A stretch of 12,904 nt of DNA from assembly GCA_002348345.1 (NCBI GenBank), contig DEAY01000303.1:1-12904 (forward strand), written 5' to 3'. The notes beneath the pieces are model-generated. The model searched no databases and had not been told where the DNA came from. It was given only the letters and a program-made list of their open reading frames with translations. Made by a program: the position numbers and the translations under genes. The stretch comes from Verrucomicrobia bacterium UBA2970 (GTDB taxonomy: Bacteria; Verrucomicrobiota; Verrucomicrobiia; Limisphaerales; AAA164-E04). How positions within the stretch are numbered: the stretch's first letter is position 1; every line of letters starts with the position of its first letter. Below are positions 1 through 6,733 of this stretch, in pieces.

Positions 1-390
1 CGCGGCGGGAATCTGATGGACGTAGCAGGCGACACGGATGCAATCCAACACACTTTCCTTCTTCGGCAAGATGTCCTCGTGGTAGTCGGTCTTTCCCGCG
101 TCAGCCATGGCTGTCAACTTGAGCGGCCCCTCGTTTTCACCAACGATGCGACGCATGTGATCCTCATCACAAAACTTCCAATCCCCAAATTCATCCCGCT
201 GAAACAACTTCTTGGACGCCTTGTAACCCAGCTCCATGTAATCGATCCCGGAGGCGATGCAGGTCTCATAAACCGCCTTCACAAAACGATCTTCGAATCG
301 GTGGCTATTGATCAGTCCGCCATCGCGAACCGTACAGTCCAATACCTTAATCTCCGGACGGAAGGTCACCCAAGGTGCGGCAGTGCTCAT
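1..390 (-). CDS. DRE-TIM metallolyase / HMGL-like aldolase, N-terminal part (runs off left edge)
   Basis: This is a partial gene: the first 130 codons are present and the reading frame stays open to the left edge. The protein starts MSTAAPWVTF and carries the sequence LDCTVRDGG at residues 17-25. This is the strand-1 signature of the DRE-TIM family (HMG-CoA lyase, isopropylmalate synthase, 4-hydroxy-2-oxovalerate aldolase), where Arg22 is the expected catalytic residue and Asp23 the expected divalent metal ligand. A further family-like stretch, 'GIDYMELGYK', follows near residues 48-57. I infer an aldolase or lyase acting on a 2-oxo acid or acyl-CoA type substrate in the cytoplasm; the substrate cannot be told because the C-terminal two thirds are missing. 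The start at 390 is the first ATG of the frame and has a weak GAGAG ribosome-binding site about 8 bases upstream. The nucleoid-associated gene lies 184 bases upstream on the same strand. Confidence 0.8.
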   Translation of the reverse strand, partial: MSTAAPWVTFRPEIKVLDCTVRDGGLINSHRFEDRFVKAVYETCIASGIDYMELGYKASKKLFQRDEFGDWKFCDEDHMRRIVGENEGPLKLTAMADAGKTDYHEDILPKKESVLDCIRVACYVHQIPAA

Positions 391-574
391 GACTTACTCT
401 CGTTTCTATGGCGCGCGCCCGATTCCCAGACCCGCTGAAAAACCTTAAACTTTGAAGCGACACAGGGGAAAGTCAAGTCCCTCGAGGGGATCCCCGCCAT
501 TTCCGGGCATCGCAGGGGAATCGCCACCGTGGTATTGCTTGGAGCAAGCCGCCCCACCAACGGGACCGCCCCCC
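391..574 (-). promoter_or_regulatory. Spacer between two minus-strand genes, possible promoter and overlapping palindromes
   Basis: No gene is supported in these 184 bases. Read on the minus strand there is a TTGACT hexamer (plus-strand 471-476), a good -35-like element for the aldolase gene starting at 390. No good -10 hexamer sits at 16-18 bases from it, so the promoter call is weak. Two 10-base perfect palindromes overlap at 479-488 (ccctcgaggg) and 486-495 (ggggatcccc), so only one hairpin could form at a time. A short hairpin at 537-549 (gcttg/caagc, loop gag) lies just after the nucleoid-associated gene but lacks a U-tract. The spacer suggests that the two genes are not tightly coupled. 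Confidence 0.3.
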
Positions 575-1630
575 CTAACACTCCTCGTGATAGAGAATCT
601 TCACAAACCGCATGCCCCGTTCCTCGTCAAATCCCTGCTCGCAGAGCGATTCAGACTGATCAATGAAGTCAGATCGAAAGCGGATTTCCACTCCCGTGTC
701 CAAGCGCAGGGTTCCCTTCAGGCGCTGCTTCGCTTTTCGAGCAATATCCTTTGAGACCGTGAAACCTTCGTCCAGCCGGAATCCGTGATCCGACTCATAA
801 TTCGTCTTGAAGGTCTGAAACTGATCAATCATGTTCGGCTCTCGAAAAGTCGTTCGCTCAAAGGCATCGCGATCGAATTCATCGGCGCCCACCAAGTAAT
901 TCACCGCACGATTGGCCAGTTGGTAGCGGGATTCTTGAGGGGTCGAGGGCGGCAATCCCCGTTTGGCAAACTCCAGACACAGTTCGGAATATCGCTTCGT
1001 AAGAAAGTCTTCGTTGGTTCGCGGCGTCAGTCCGAGGAACTGCCGGTTCCAAAACAGAGGGTCCGCCCCCCCCTTGTCAAAAACGAGCACCGAAAAGCCT
1101 TCCTCCTCCCGCTCATTGAAAATCAAGCAACCCTTGTCGATCTTATCGGGATAAATCCCCTCGTGGGTCAGCAGACGGAGATCACCATCCCGAACTGAAA
1201 TCTCGAGAAAAGGAACGGTGTTCTCACACTTCACCACACAGAGCCCCTGGCAGTCCCGCCCGTGAACCATCAGCCCTTCGACCAATGAGACACAGAGGTC
1301 CCCGGGCTTGATATTCGGATGATCCGATTTCTCGAAGAGACGGCGAGCGAGCGACGCACTCGTTTCGAGCAACCGCTCCGGTTGCCGGAAAACAGTCCTC
1401 GCCCACTGATAGACCTGATTCTCCCCCAACGATTGTTCGTGAAAGAACCGATGTTCCTCCAAAGTGCGAAACGGCTTCAAAAAGCAATGGGTCAACAACT
1501 CCGCCTCCGAGGGATCGAACCGACAAAGTTCTCTTGAGGTCTGCAAGGTCCCATTCCGCAATGGATTTCCCAAACGAGCCAAAGCAAGCCCTTGAATCTG
1601 CGCACGGGTAAACTTCACCGAGAGAGCCAT
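575..1630 (-). CDS. Nucleoid-associated protein, YejK/NdpA (37-kDa) family
   Basis: The product has 351 residues, close to the roughly 335 of E. coli YejK. Recognition rests on a central segment reading 'LFEKSDHPNIKPGDLCVSL', which resembles the 'SxHPxIKxGEFYVVYF' core I know from this family, followed by a run reading 'DKGCLIFNEREEEGFSVLVFD' in two parts and by 'DPLFWNRQFLGLTPRTNEDF', a characteristic D-x-W-x-x-x-FL block. Family members bind the nucleoid; their precise role is poorly known. The frame is open to 1711, but I place the start at the ATG at 1628-1630 (MALSVKFTRAQIQGLAL). Family members begin with such a short helix, whereas the upstream 27 residues look like translated non-coding DNA. 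No strong Shine-Dalgarno is visible, and a 7-bp inverted repeat lies immediately upstream. It is divergent from the dehydrogenase cluster and has no obvious functional tie to it. Confidence 0.8.
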   Translation of the reverse strand: MALSVKFTRAQIQGLALARLGNPLRNGTLQTSRELCRFDPSEAELLTHCFLKPFRTLEEHRFFHEQSLGENQVYQWARTVFRQPERLLETSASLARRLFEKSDHPNIKPGDLCVSLVEGLMVHGRDCQGLCVVKCENTVPFLEISVRDGDLRLLTHEGIYPDKIDKGCLIFNEREEEGFSVLVFDKGGADPLFWNRQFLGLTPRTNEDFLTKRYSELCLEFAKRGLPPSTPQESRYQLANRAVNYLVGADEFDRDAFERTTFREPNMIDQFQTFKTNYESDHGFRLDEGFTVSKDIARKAKQRLKGTLRLDTGVEIRFRSDFIDQSESLCEQGFDEERGMRFVKILYHEEC

Positions 1631-1826
1631 AGATCCGTTGCTTCTAACCAAATCCGGAGGAGCAAGCAACAGGAACCTCACACCAACTCCCCTGGGGAGG
1701 AATGCCGTCACCCGACCGGCCGGTCATGACAACGCCAAGCCGCCACTTGGTTCCCAGACCAAGCTGCGGGTTCCACGAGAAATTGCTTAACGGGAGACCA
1801 GTTCGGACCTACTGTGGACAGCCTCG
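1631..1826. promoter_or_regulatory. Divergent intergenic region with four inverted repeats
   Basis: The 196 bases separate the minus-strand nucleoid gene from the plus-strand catabolic run, so both promoters should lie here, but I cannot assign convincing -35/-10 pairs. Four inverted repeats are seen in series: gttgctt/aagcaac at 1637-1643 and 1664-1670; ctcccc/ggggag at 1687-1699; a perfect 12-base palindrome gaccggccggtc at 1714-1725; and cttggt/accaag at 1746-1763. The 12-base palindrome is the most operator-like. No regulator gene is present in the window that would obviously bind it. Confidence 0.4.
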
Positions 1827-3287
1827 ATGACAGAAGAGCAGCCCATCCCGCACCATCTCGGGGGCAACCCGGTCACCACCCGCACCGACGCTACCCTCCC
1901 CGTCGAATCGCCGCTTGACGGGGCCCCGCTCGGCCGGCTGGGGCTGGCTTCGTCGACGACGGTGGATCAGGCCGTCCAGCAGGCTCAAAGGGCCTACGAG
2001 AACTGGAGCCACCTCCCGAGCAAGGAACGGGTTCAGCCCCTCTACCGATTCAAACAACTGGCCGAGACCCACCTGGACGACCTCGCCGAAACCGTTTCCC
2101 GGGAAAACGGAAAAACCCATGCGGAGGCGAAAGCCGGACTCTGCAAAGGCCTCGAGGTGGTTGAGTTCGCCTGTTCACTCCCGGCCCTAGAGCACGGCGG
2201 CCATCTCGAGGTGAGCCCGGGCGTCGACTGCTACACTCGACGGTTTCCACTCGGCGTCGTCGCCGGAATCACCCCCTTCAATTTTCCTGCCATGGTTCCC
2301 CTGTGGATGTTTCCCTTGGCAATCGCATGCGGGAACACCTTTGTGCTCAAACCCTCGGAAAAGGTCCCCATGACGCCCCTGAGGTTGGTGGAACTCCTCG
2401 AGGAAACGGGACTCCCTCCCGGCGTGATGAACGTCTGTCAAGGTGACCGGCGAACCGTCGAGGCCATCGTCGAGCATCCCGCGGTTGCCGCGCTCACCTT
2501 CGTCGGATCCACTCCGGTCGCCCGGAACGTGTACCAAAACGGAATCCGCACGGGCAAACGCGTCCTGGCGCTTGGCGGGGCCAAGAATCATCTCATTGCC
2601 ATGCCCGACGCAGAGACCGCCTTGACGGCAAAGAACATCACCGCCTCCGCCACGGGCTGTGCCGGCCAACGTTGTATGGCGGCCAGCGTGCTCATCGCCG
2701 TTGGAGAATGCCGTGATCTGATCGAGGCCATCTGCCAAGAAATGCGACAGATCATTCCCGGCAAGCATCTCGGAGCCATCATCGACCAAGCCTCCAAAGA
2801 ACGGATCGAGGCCTACATCGACCAAGCGGAGCGAGAGGGTGCATCCATCCGGGTCGATGGAAGACGGGTGGTGGTCGCCGGAAGGGAAAAAGGCTACTAC
2901 GTGGGGCCCACCGTCATTGACGGCGCAACCCCGAGTGCCGCATGTGCTTGCGACGAAATCTTCGGCCCGGTTCTGACGATCCTTCATGTCGACACGCTCG
3001 ACGAAGCACTCGCGATTGAGAACGCCAGCCCCTATGGCAATGCGGCCTCCATTTATACGAGCAGTGGAGCCACCGCCCGCTACTTCGAGACTCGAGCCAA
3101 CTCGGGGATGATCGGTATCAATATCGGTGTACCCGTTCCCAGGGAACCCTTCTCATTCGGCGGGTGGAATCAGTCTCGATTCGGGATGGGCGACATCACC
3201 GGGGAAGATGGATTGCGATTCTGGACTCAGGGCAAAAAGATCACCCAGAAATGGAACCTTTCGACCGCTCAAAACTGGATGAGCTAA
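1827..3287 (+). CDS. mmsA: CoA-acylating methylmalonate-semialdehyde / malonate-semialdehyde dehydrogenase
   Basis: The 486-residue product has the length and features of the MmsA/IolA branch of the aldehyde dehydrogenase superfamily. These enzymes convert methylmalonate semialdehyde or malonate semialdehyde, NAD+ and CoA to propionyl-CoA or acetyl-CoA, in valine or inositol catabolism. The transition-state Asn is Asn152 in 'ITPFNFPAM' and the nucleophile is Cys283 in 'GCAGQRCMA'. Where ordinary aldehyde dehydrogenases have the general-base Glu in 'ELGGK', this protein reads 'LGGAKNH', as expected for the CoA-dependent branch. A cofactor-site 'LKPSEKVP' and the C-terminal 'PFSFGGWNQSRFG' block are also typical. 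The ATG at 1827 is the first in-frame start giving the expected N-terminus; its ribosome-binding site is weak. It is the first gene of the plus-strand run, 21 bases before the zinc dehydrogenase. In this context the inositol-type role (IolA) is more likely than valine breakdown, but this is inference. Confidence 0.9.
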   Translation: MTEEQPIPHHLGGNPVTTRTDATLPVESPLDGAPLGRLGLASSTTVDQAVQQAQRAYENWSHLPSKERVQPLYRFKQLAETHLDDLAETVSRENGKTHAEAKAGLCKGLEVVEFACSLPALEHGGHLEVSPGVDCYTRRFPLGVVAGITPFNFPAMVPLWMFPLAIACGNTFVLKPSEKVPMTPLRLVELLEETGLPPGVMNVCQGDRRTVEAIVEHPAVAALTFVGSTPVARNVYQNGIRTGKRVLALGGAKNHLIAMPDAETALTAKNITASATGCAGQRCMAASVLIAVGECRDLIEAICQEMRQIIPGKHLGAIIDQASKERIEAYIDQAEREGASIRVDGRRVVVAGREKGYYVGPTVIDGATPSAACACDEIFGPVLTILHVDTLDEALAIENASPYGNAASIYTSSGATARYFETRANSGMIGINIGVPVPREPFSFGGWNQSRFGMGDITGEDGLRFWTQGKKITQKWNLSTAQNWMS

Positions 3288-3308
3288 GCGCAAACTCGGG
3301 CACAAACG

Positions 3309-4358
3309 ATGAAGGCGGCAGTCTACTACGGCAAGGAAGATATTCGGATTGAATCCGTCAGCGAACCGGAGTTGGATCCCGGCGAGGTCCTTCTCGAAAT
3401 CGACTCCTGTTGTGTCTGCGGAACCGATCTCAGGACCTACCGGCACGGGGATAAGAAGATTGCCCCTCCTCGCGTGCTGGGACACGAGTTTTGTGCCCGG
3501 GTGTTGGCATCTCGCGATGCCGGCTCCGCTTCGGTCAAAGTGGGGAACCGAGTCGTGATGTACATTGTCATCCCCTGCGGCACCTGCCGGTATTGCCGCT
3601 CGGGCCGGGTCAATCTCTGCACCGGGCGGACCACGATGTCCTACCACCACGATGGCGCGTTTGCGCCTCGAATGAAGGTCCCGGCCACGGCGGTTGAGAG
3701 GGGACACCTTTTTCCAATCACCGCCGAAATCCCATCCGAGTACATGGGGCTTTCCGAACCCCTGGGCTGCGTCATCAACGCCCACGGACGCCTTGGAATT
3801 GGCCTTCACGATACCGTTGCCGTCATTGGCGCCGGCCCCATCGGCATCATGCATGCAGCAGTTTCCCGTCTTCAAGGGGCGCAAAAAGTGTGGGTTCTTG
3901 ACCGACTCCCACGACGCCTGGAACGCGCCCGGTCCTTTGATATTGACGGGACGATCCCGGTGGACGCCGAGGGCACCCACCTCGCCCAAATCCAGGAACT
4001 CACCGATGGCCTGGGACCCTCGGTCGTCATCGTCGCCTGCAGCAATGCCAACGCCCAGGCCGATGCCTTGGAGATCCCTGGAAAAGGGGCCCGGGTCGAG
4101 TTTTTCGGCGGCTTGCCCAAGTCCGCCCCGACCGCTTGCCTCAACACTAACCACCTTCACTACAAGGAGCTCACGGTGACGGGATCCTACTCGGAAAAAA
4201 TGAGTGACTTCCAGGCAGCCCAGGCCCTGATTCAGAGCGGCCGCTTTCCAGCCGATCGCATCATCACCCACACCCTCCCGCTCCACCGGTTGAATGACGC
4301 CTTTCCCCTGATGGAATCCGGTGACGCCTTGAAGGTATGCATCCGGCCCGGCACCTGA
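3309..4358 (+). CDS. Zinc-dependent medium-chain (MDR) polyol/sugar dehydrogenase
   Basis: This 349-residue protein belongs to the sorbitol/threonine dehydrogenase branch of the medium-chain dehydrogenases. Catalytic zinc ligands are visible as Cys37 (CGTD), His59-Glu60 (GHEF) and probably Glu150 (SEPLGC). The structural zinc lobe is complete, with Cys90, Cys93, Cys96 and Cys104 in 'CGTCRYCRSGRVNLC'. The Rossmann motif GAGPIG is at residues 174-179, and Asp198 ends strand 2, which favours NAD over NADP. Such enzymes oxidise a secondary alcohol of a polyol or sugar; Thermotoga IolM, which oxidises a keto-inositol, is of this general type. The exact substrate is not readable here. The gene starts 21 bases after the semialdehyde dehydrogenase stop with no clear Shine-Dalgarno, so co-transcription is likely. 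Confidence 0.88.
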   Translation: MKAAVYYGKEDIRIESVSEPELDPGEVLLEIDSCCVCGTDLRTYRHGDKKIAPPRVLGHEFCARVLASRDAGSASVKVGNRVVMYIVIPCGTCRYCRSGRVNLCTGRTTMSYHHDGAFAPRMKVPATAVERGHLFPITAEIPSEYMGLSEPLGCVINAHGRLGIGLHDTVAVIGAGPIGIMHAAVSRLQGAQKVWVLDRLPRRLERARSFDIDGTIPVDAEGTHLAQIQELTDGLGPSVVIVACSNANAQADALEIPGKGARVEFFGGLPKSAPTACLNTNHLHYKELTVTGSYSEKMSDFQAAQALIQSGRFPADRIITHTLPLHRLNDAFPLMESGDALKVCIRPGT

Positions 4359-4387
4359 CCGCCTGCCCCAAAAACCCTCACGGTTTC

Positions 4388-5422
4388 ATGCTCCTTAACG
4401 GTCCACAATCGCGAGTCCTCTTGGAATGGGCAAACCGCTCCCGGTTCGCCCTTCTCGCGGTCAACGCGGACAGTCCCGCCGCCGTCGGAGACTGCCTGGA
4501 GGCCGCCCGGCAACTCGATGCGCCAATCATCATCGAAACGAGCTTGTGGCAACTCAATGGTTCAAGCTTCGGACGAGATGATCCCTACCTCGGCCTGCTG
4601 CGCTACATCACCGATCTTGCTGTCCTCGCCGAGTCAGACCGATTTCGTTCGGTGCCCGTCGTTTTCCATACCGACCATATCAAGGGCCCCCTCACCCTTC
4701 CCCTCCTCAAGGCCGCGATTGAAGGCATCACGACGCCACTCGGGGATCAAAAGATCACCGCCGTGGCGTCGACGCTTTCGCTCGACTCTTCTGAGCTGTC
4801 GGCGGATGAGAACATTGAATCCATCTGTTCGCTCTGCCGCTTCTCGGAGTCTCTTGGTCAGAAGGCAACCCTGGAGATGGAGGCGGGTATTGATCAAGGC
4901 CTCACCCCCGTTGAAACCGCGGACACCCTTCTCGGGGCCGTTGAGAATCGGCACCCCGGCCATCTCGCCCTCTGGGCTCCCGGGGTCGGAACGGAGCACG
5001 GACTCGGTCGTGAAAACCGGGTCGATGTCAAAGCAATCGAAACCCATCAACAGCGGGCGACCTCAATCTGTCAGCGCCCGGTCGGGTTGGCCCTTCACGG
5101 GTCCTCGGGTCTGTCAGCCGAATCGCTCAAAGCAGCCGTCGCGGCGGGCACCGTCAAGGTCAATTGGTCCTCGGAATCCCTTCTGGTCCGCTCCCAAGCC
5201 GCCCGCGACTACTTTATGACAAATGGAGACAAACTGCAAAAAGGTCATCCGGAATTCAAACGCTTCGCCATGGACCATGGCCTTCAAGAATTTGTGTCCC
5301 GCCGCTATCTTCCTATCGTGAGCGATCGAATAGAACTCCTTGGAGCCAGCGGCAAGGCATCCTCTTTTCTTGCCATGGGGATCTCGGCGCCATCCAACGA
5401 ATCGAACGTGACTCAAACATGA
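4388..5422 (+). CDS. Class II (zinc-dependent) aldolase, FbaA/KbaY/IolJ-like
   Basis: The product belongs to the class II aldolases, which cleave ketose phosphates reversibly to dihydroxyacetone phosphate and an aldehyde, or to a related pair. Numbering from the ATG at 4388, the strand 'FALLAVNADSP' matches the family N-terminus. 'FHTDHI' supplies catalytic Asp96 and zinc ligand His97. His204 in 'GTEHG' and His237 in 'LALHGSSG' are the other two zinc ligands, and 'TVKVNWSSE' matches the conserved K-x-N-x-x-T/S-E block. I chose 4388 (344 residues) because about 21 residues then precede the 'AVNA' strand, as in KbaY. An upstream ATG at 4337 would give 361 residues and overlap the previous gene by 22 bases; neither start has a good ribosome-binding site. 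In inositol pathways IolJ is of this fold, cleaving 2-deoxy-5-keto-gluconate 6-phosphate. No sugar kinase is in the window, so the phosphorylated substrate, if any, must be made elsewhere. Confidence 0.88.
   Translation: MLLNGPQSRVLLEWANRSRFALLAVNADSPAAVGDCLEAARQLDAPIIIETSLWQLNGSSFGRDDPYLGLLRYITDLAVLAESDRFRSVPVVFHTDHIKGPLTLPLLKAAIEGITTPLGDQKITAVASTLSLDSSELSADENIESICSLCRFSESLGQKATLEMEAGIDQGLTPVETADTLLGAVENRHPGHLALWAPGVGTEHGLGRENRVDVKAIETHQQRATSICQRPVGLALHGSSGLSAESLKAAVAAGTVKVNWSSESLLVRSQAARDYFMTNGDKLQKGHPEFKRFAMDHGLQEFVSRRYLPIVSDRIELLGASGKASSFLAMGISAPSNESNVTQT
5419..5422 (+). promoter_or_regulatory. ATGA start/stop overlap coupling aldolase and Gfo/Idh/MocA genes
   Basis: The aldolase stop TGA at 5420-5422 overlaps the ATG at 5419-5421 of the next gene. 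This arrangement usually gives translational coupling by re-initiation and is the firmest sign in the cluster that these genes form one operon. Confidence 0.85.
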
Positions 5423-6567
5423 TCAAAGCAGCCATCACCGGAACCGGTTTCATGGGAAGCGCCCACACCGAAGGGCTTCGTCGTGCCGGCGTGGAGGTCA
5501 TCGGCATCCTTGGCTCAAGACCCGAAAAATCCTCCCAAAGCGCGAAGGCACTCGGGATCCCAAAAGCCTATGCCAGCCTCGAGGAACTCTTGACCGACCG
5601 GGAGGTTGAGGTCGTTCACATCACCACGCCAAACCGGCACCATTTCCAATCGGTCCAAGCGGCGATTGCCGCCGGAAAACATGTCCTCTGCGAGAAACCG
5701 CTGGCGATGAATGCCAAGGAATCGGCAGCGCTCCTGAAACTCGCCCAGGAAGGGTCTGTCGCGACGGGAGTCAACTACAACATCCGCTTCTACCCGCTCT
5801 GCCAGGAGGCAAAAGAACGGATTGCCCAGGGCGAAGCCGGCTCCATTCATGCCATCAACGGCGCCTACCTTCAAGACTGGCTGCTTCACGACACCGATTA
5901 CAACTGGCGAGTGCTTGATTCCGAAGGGGGCTCACTTCGGGCCGTCTCCGATATCGGCACGCACTGGCTTGATCTTGTCCAGACCATCTCGGGATGCCTG
6001 GTCACCGAGGTCCTTGCTGATCTTCACACGATTCATCCGGTTCGAAAACGTCCTGTGGGCGAGGTCCGAACGTTTTCTGGCAAGACCGGAGATGAAAGCG
6101 CATTAGAACCGGTGTCGATCGCCACCGAAGACCTAGGAAACATTCTGCTCCGTTTCGACAACGGGGCTCGAGGCTGCCTCTCGGTCTCCCAAGTCATGGC
6201 TGGAAAGAAAAACTGTCTCCGTTTCGATATCGGCGGCAGTCGGCAACGGCTGAGTTGGGACAGCGAATCTCCCAATGAGCTTTCCGTGGGACACCGGAGT
6301 CAACCCAATCAACAACTTCTCAAGGACCCTAGCCTGGTTTCCCGAGGAGCAGCCTCCTTCGTCGACTACCCAGGGGGACACATTGAAGGCTATCCGGATT
6401 CCTTCAAAATGTGCTTCCGGGCCTTTTACGACTTCATCAAGGCGGGCGACTTTTCGGCGCCCGCCTCCTTTGCAACCTTCGAGGACGGCCATCGAGAGAT
6501 CTTGCTCTGTGACGCCATTCTAAAAAGCCATCAAACCCAAGGCTGGGTTGCGGTGCCGGGTTCATGA
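5419..6567 (+). CDS. Gfo/Idh/MocA-family NAD(P)-dependent dehydrogenase (IolG-like class)
   Basis: The 382-residue protein has the family layout: an N-terminal Rossmann domain with GTGFMG at residues 8-13, the hinge 'CEKPLAMN' with Lys93, and a C-terminal alpha/beta domain containing 'SDIGTHWLDL'. Lys93, Asp178 and His182 line up with the catalytic Lys-Asp-His of myo-inositol dehydrogenase IolG, so all three expected catalytic residues are present. Members oxidise or reduce a ring or chain hydroxyl of a sugar or cyclitol. The start is fixed by the ATGA overlap with the aldolase stop (5419-5422), which implies translational coupling. The frame is open upstream to 5164, but that part lies inside the aldolase gene. 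Substrate preference cannot be read from the sequence; an inositol or a keto-sugar is the contextual guess. Confidence 0.9.
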   Translation: MIKAAITGTGFMGSAHTEGLRRAGVEVIGILGSRPEKSSQSAKALGIPKAYASLEELLTDREVEVVHITTPNRHHFQSVQAAIAAGKHVLCEKPLAMNAKESAALLKLAQEGSVATGVNYNIRFYPLCQEAKERIAQGEAGSIHAINGAYLQDWLLHDTDYNWRVLDSEGGSLRAVSDIGTHWLDLVQTISGCLVTEVLADLHTIHPVRKRPVGEVRTFSGKTGDESALEPVSIATEDLGNILLRFDNGARGCLSVSQVMAGKKNCLRFDIGGSRQRLSWDSESPNELSVGHRSQPNQQLLKDPSLVSRGAASFVDYPGGHIEGYPDSFKMCFRAFYDFIKAGDFSAPASFATFEDGHREILLCDAILKSHQTQGWVAVPGS

Positions 6568-6733
6568 AATCCTTCATGCCCCCGGGAGTGGCGGGACCCT
6601 GATTGACCGCACGGCAGACTCGTCCGCCCCTTCAACCTACCCCATTCAAATGGGTTCGCTCCTCGCCCCCTTTTCACTCGCCCCATCTTCCCTGGGCGTT
6701 GAGCCGGATGGCGCCGCATGCTAAGGTCGGGCC
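6568..6733 (+). other. 166-base spacer inside the catabolic cluster
   Basis: No gene is seen here. A small perfect inverted repeat, catgaa/ttcatg (6563-6578, loop atcc), straddles the stop codon of the Gfo/Idh/MocA gene but is A/T-rich and has no U-tract, so it is a poor terminator. Just before the next gene AAGG at 6723-6726, 7 bases from the ATG, is a plausible ribosome-binding site. The gap is long for this otherwise tight run, so the TIM-barrel gene may have its own promoter; I cannot point to one. Confidence 0.35.

Noticed and set aside
536..549. Hairpin after the nucleoid-associated gene as an intrinsic terminator
   Set aside because: The stem has only 5 base pairs and no run of U follows in the direction of transcription.
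1631..1711. 27-residue extension of the nucleoid-associated protein, or a tRNA hidden in this stretch
   Set aside because: The extension does not match the family N-terminus. The sequence has no TTCGA-type T-arm or matching acceptor stem, so a tRNA is not supported.
2187..2987. 266-codon minus-strand ORF opposite the semialdehyde dehydrogenase
   Set aside because: Antisense to a complete, motif-bearing enzyme, with no recognisable domain of its own.
3505..3520. TGGCAT followed by GATGC, resembling a sigma-54 promoter
   Set aside because: The GG-to-GC spacing is one base too long, and the site lies inside the zinc dehydrogenase coding region as part of a chance inverted repeat.
3153..4286. 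377-codon minus-strand ORF opposite the zinc dehydrogenase
   Set aside because: It is a long antisense shadow in GC-rich DNA. The plus strand carries all zinc ligands and the Rossmann motif of a real enzyme.
4518..5219. 233-codon plus-strand ORF inside the aldolase gene
   Set aside because: Low-complexity Ser/Arg/Pro-rich shadow frame; the aldolase frame has all three zinc ligands.
5164..5418. Upstream extension of the Gfo/Idh/MocA gene
   Set aside because: It lies inside the aldolase gene in another frame. The Rossmann domain begins exactly at the ATG at 5419, which overlaps the aldolase stop as ATGA.
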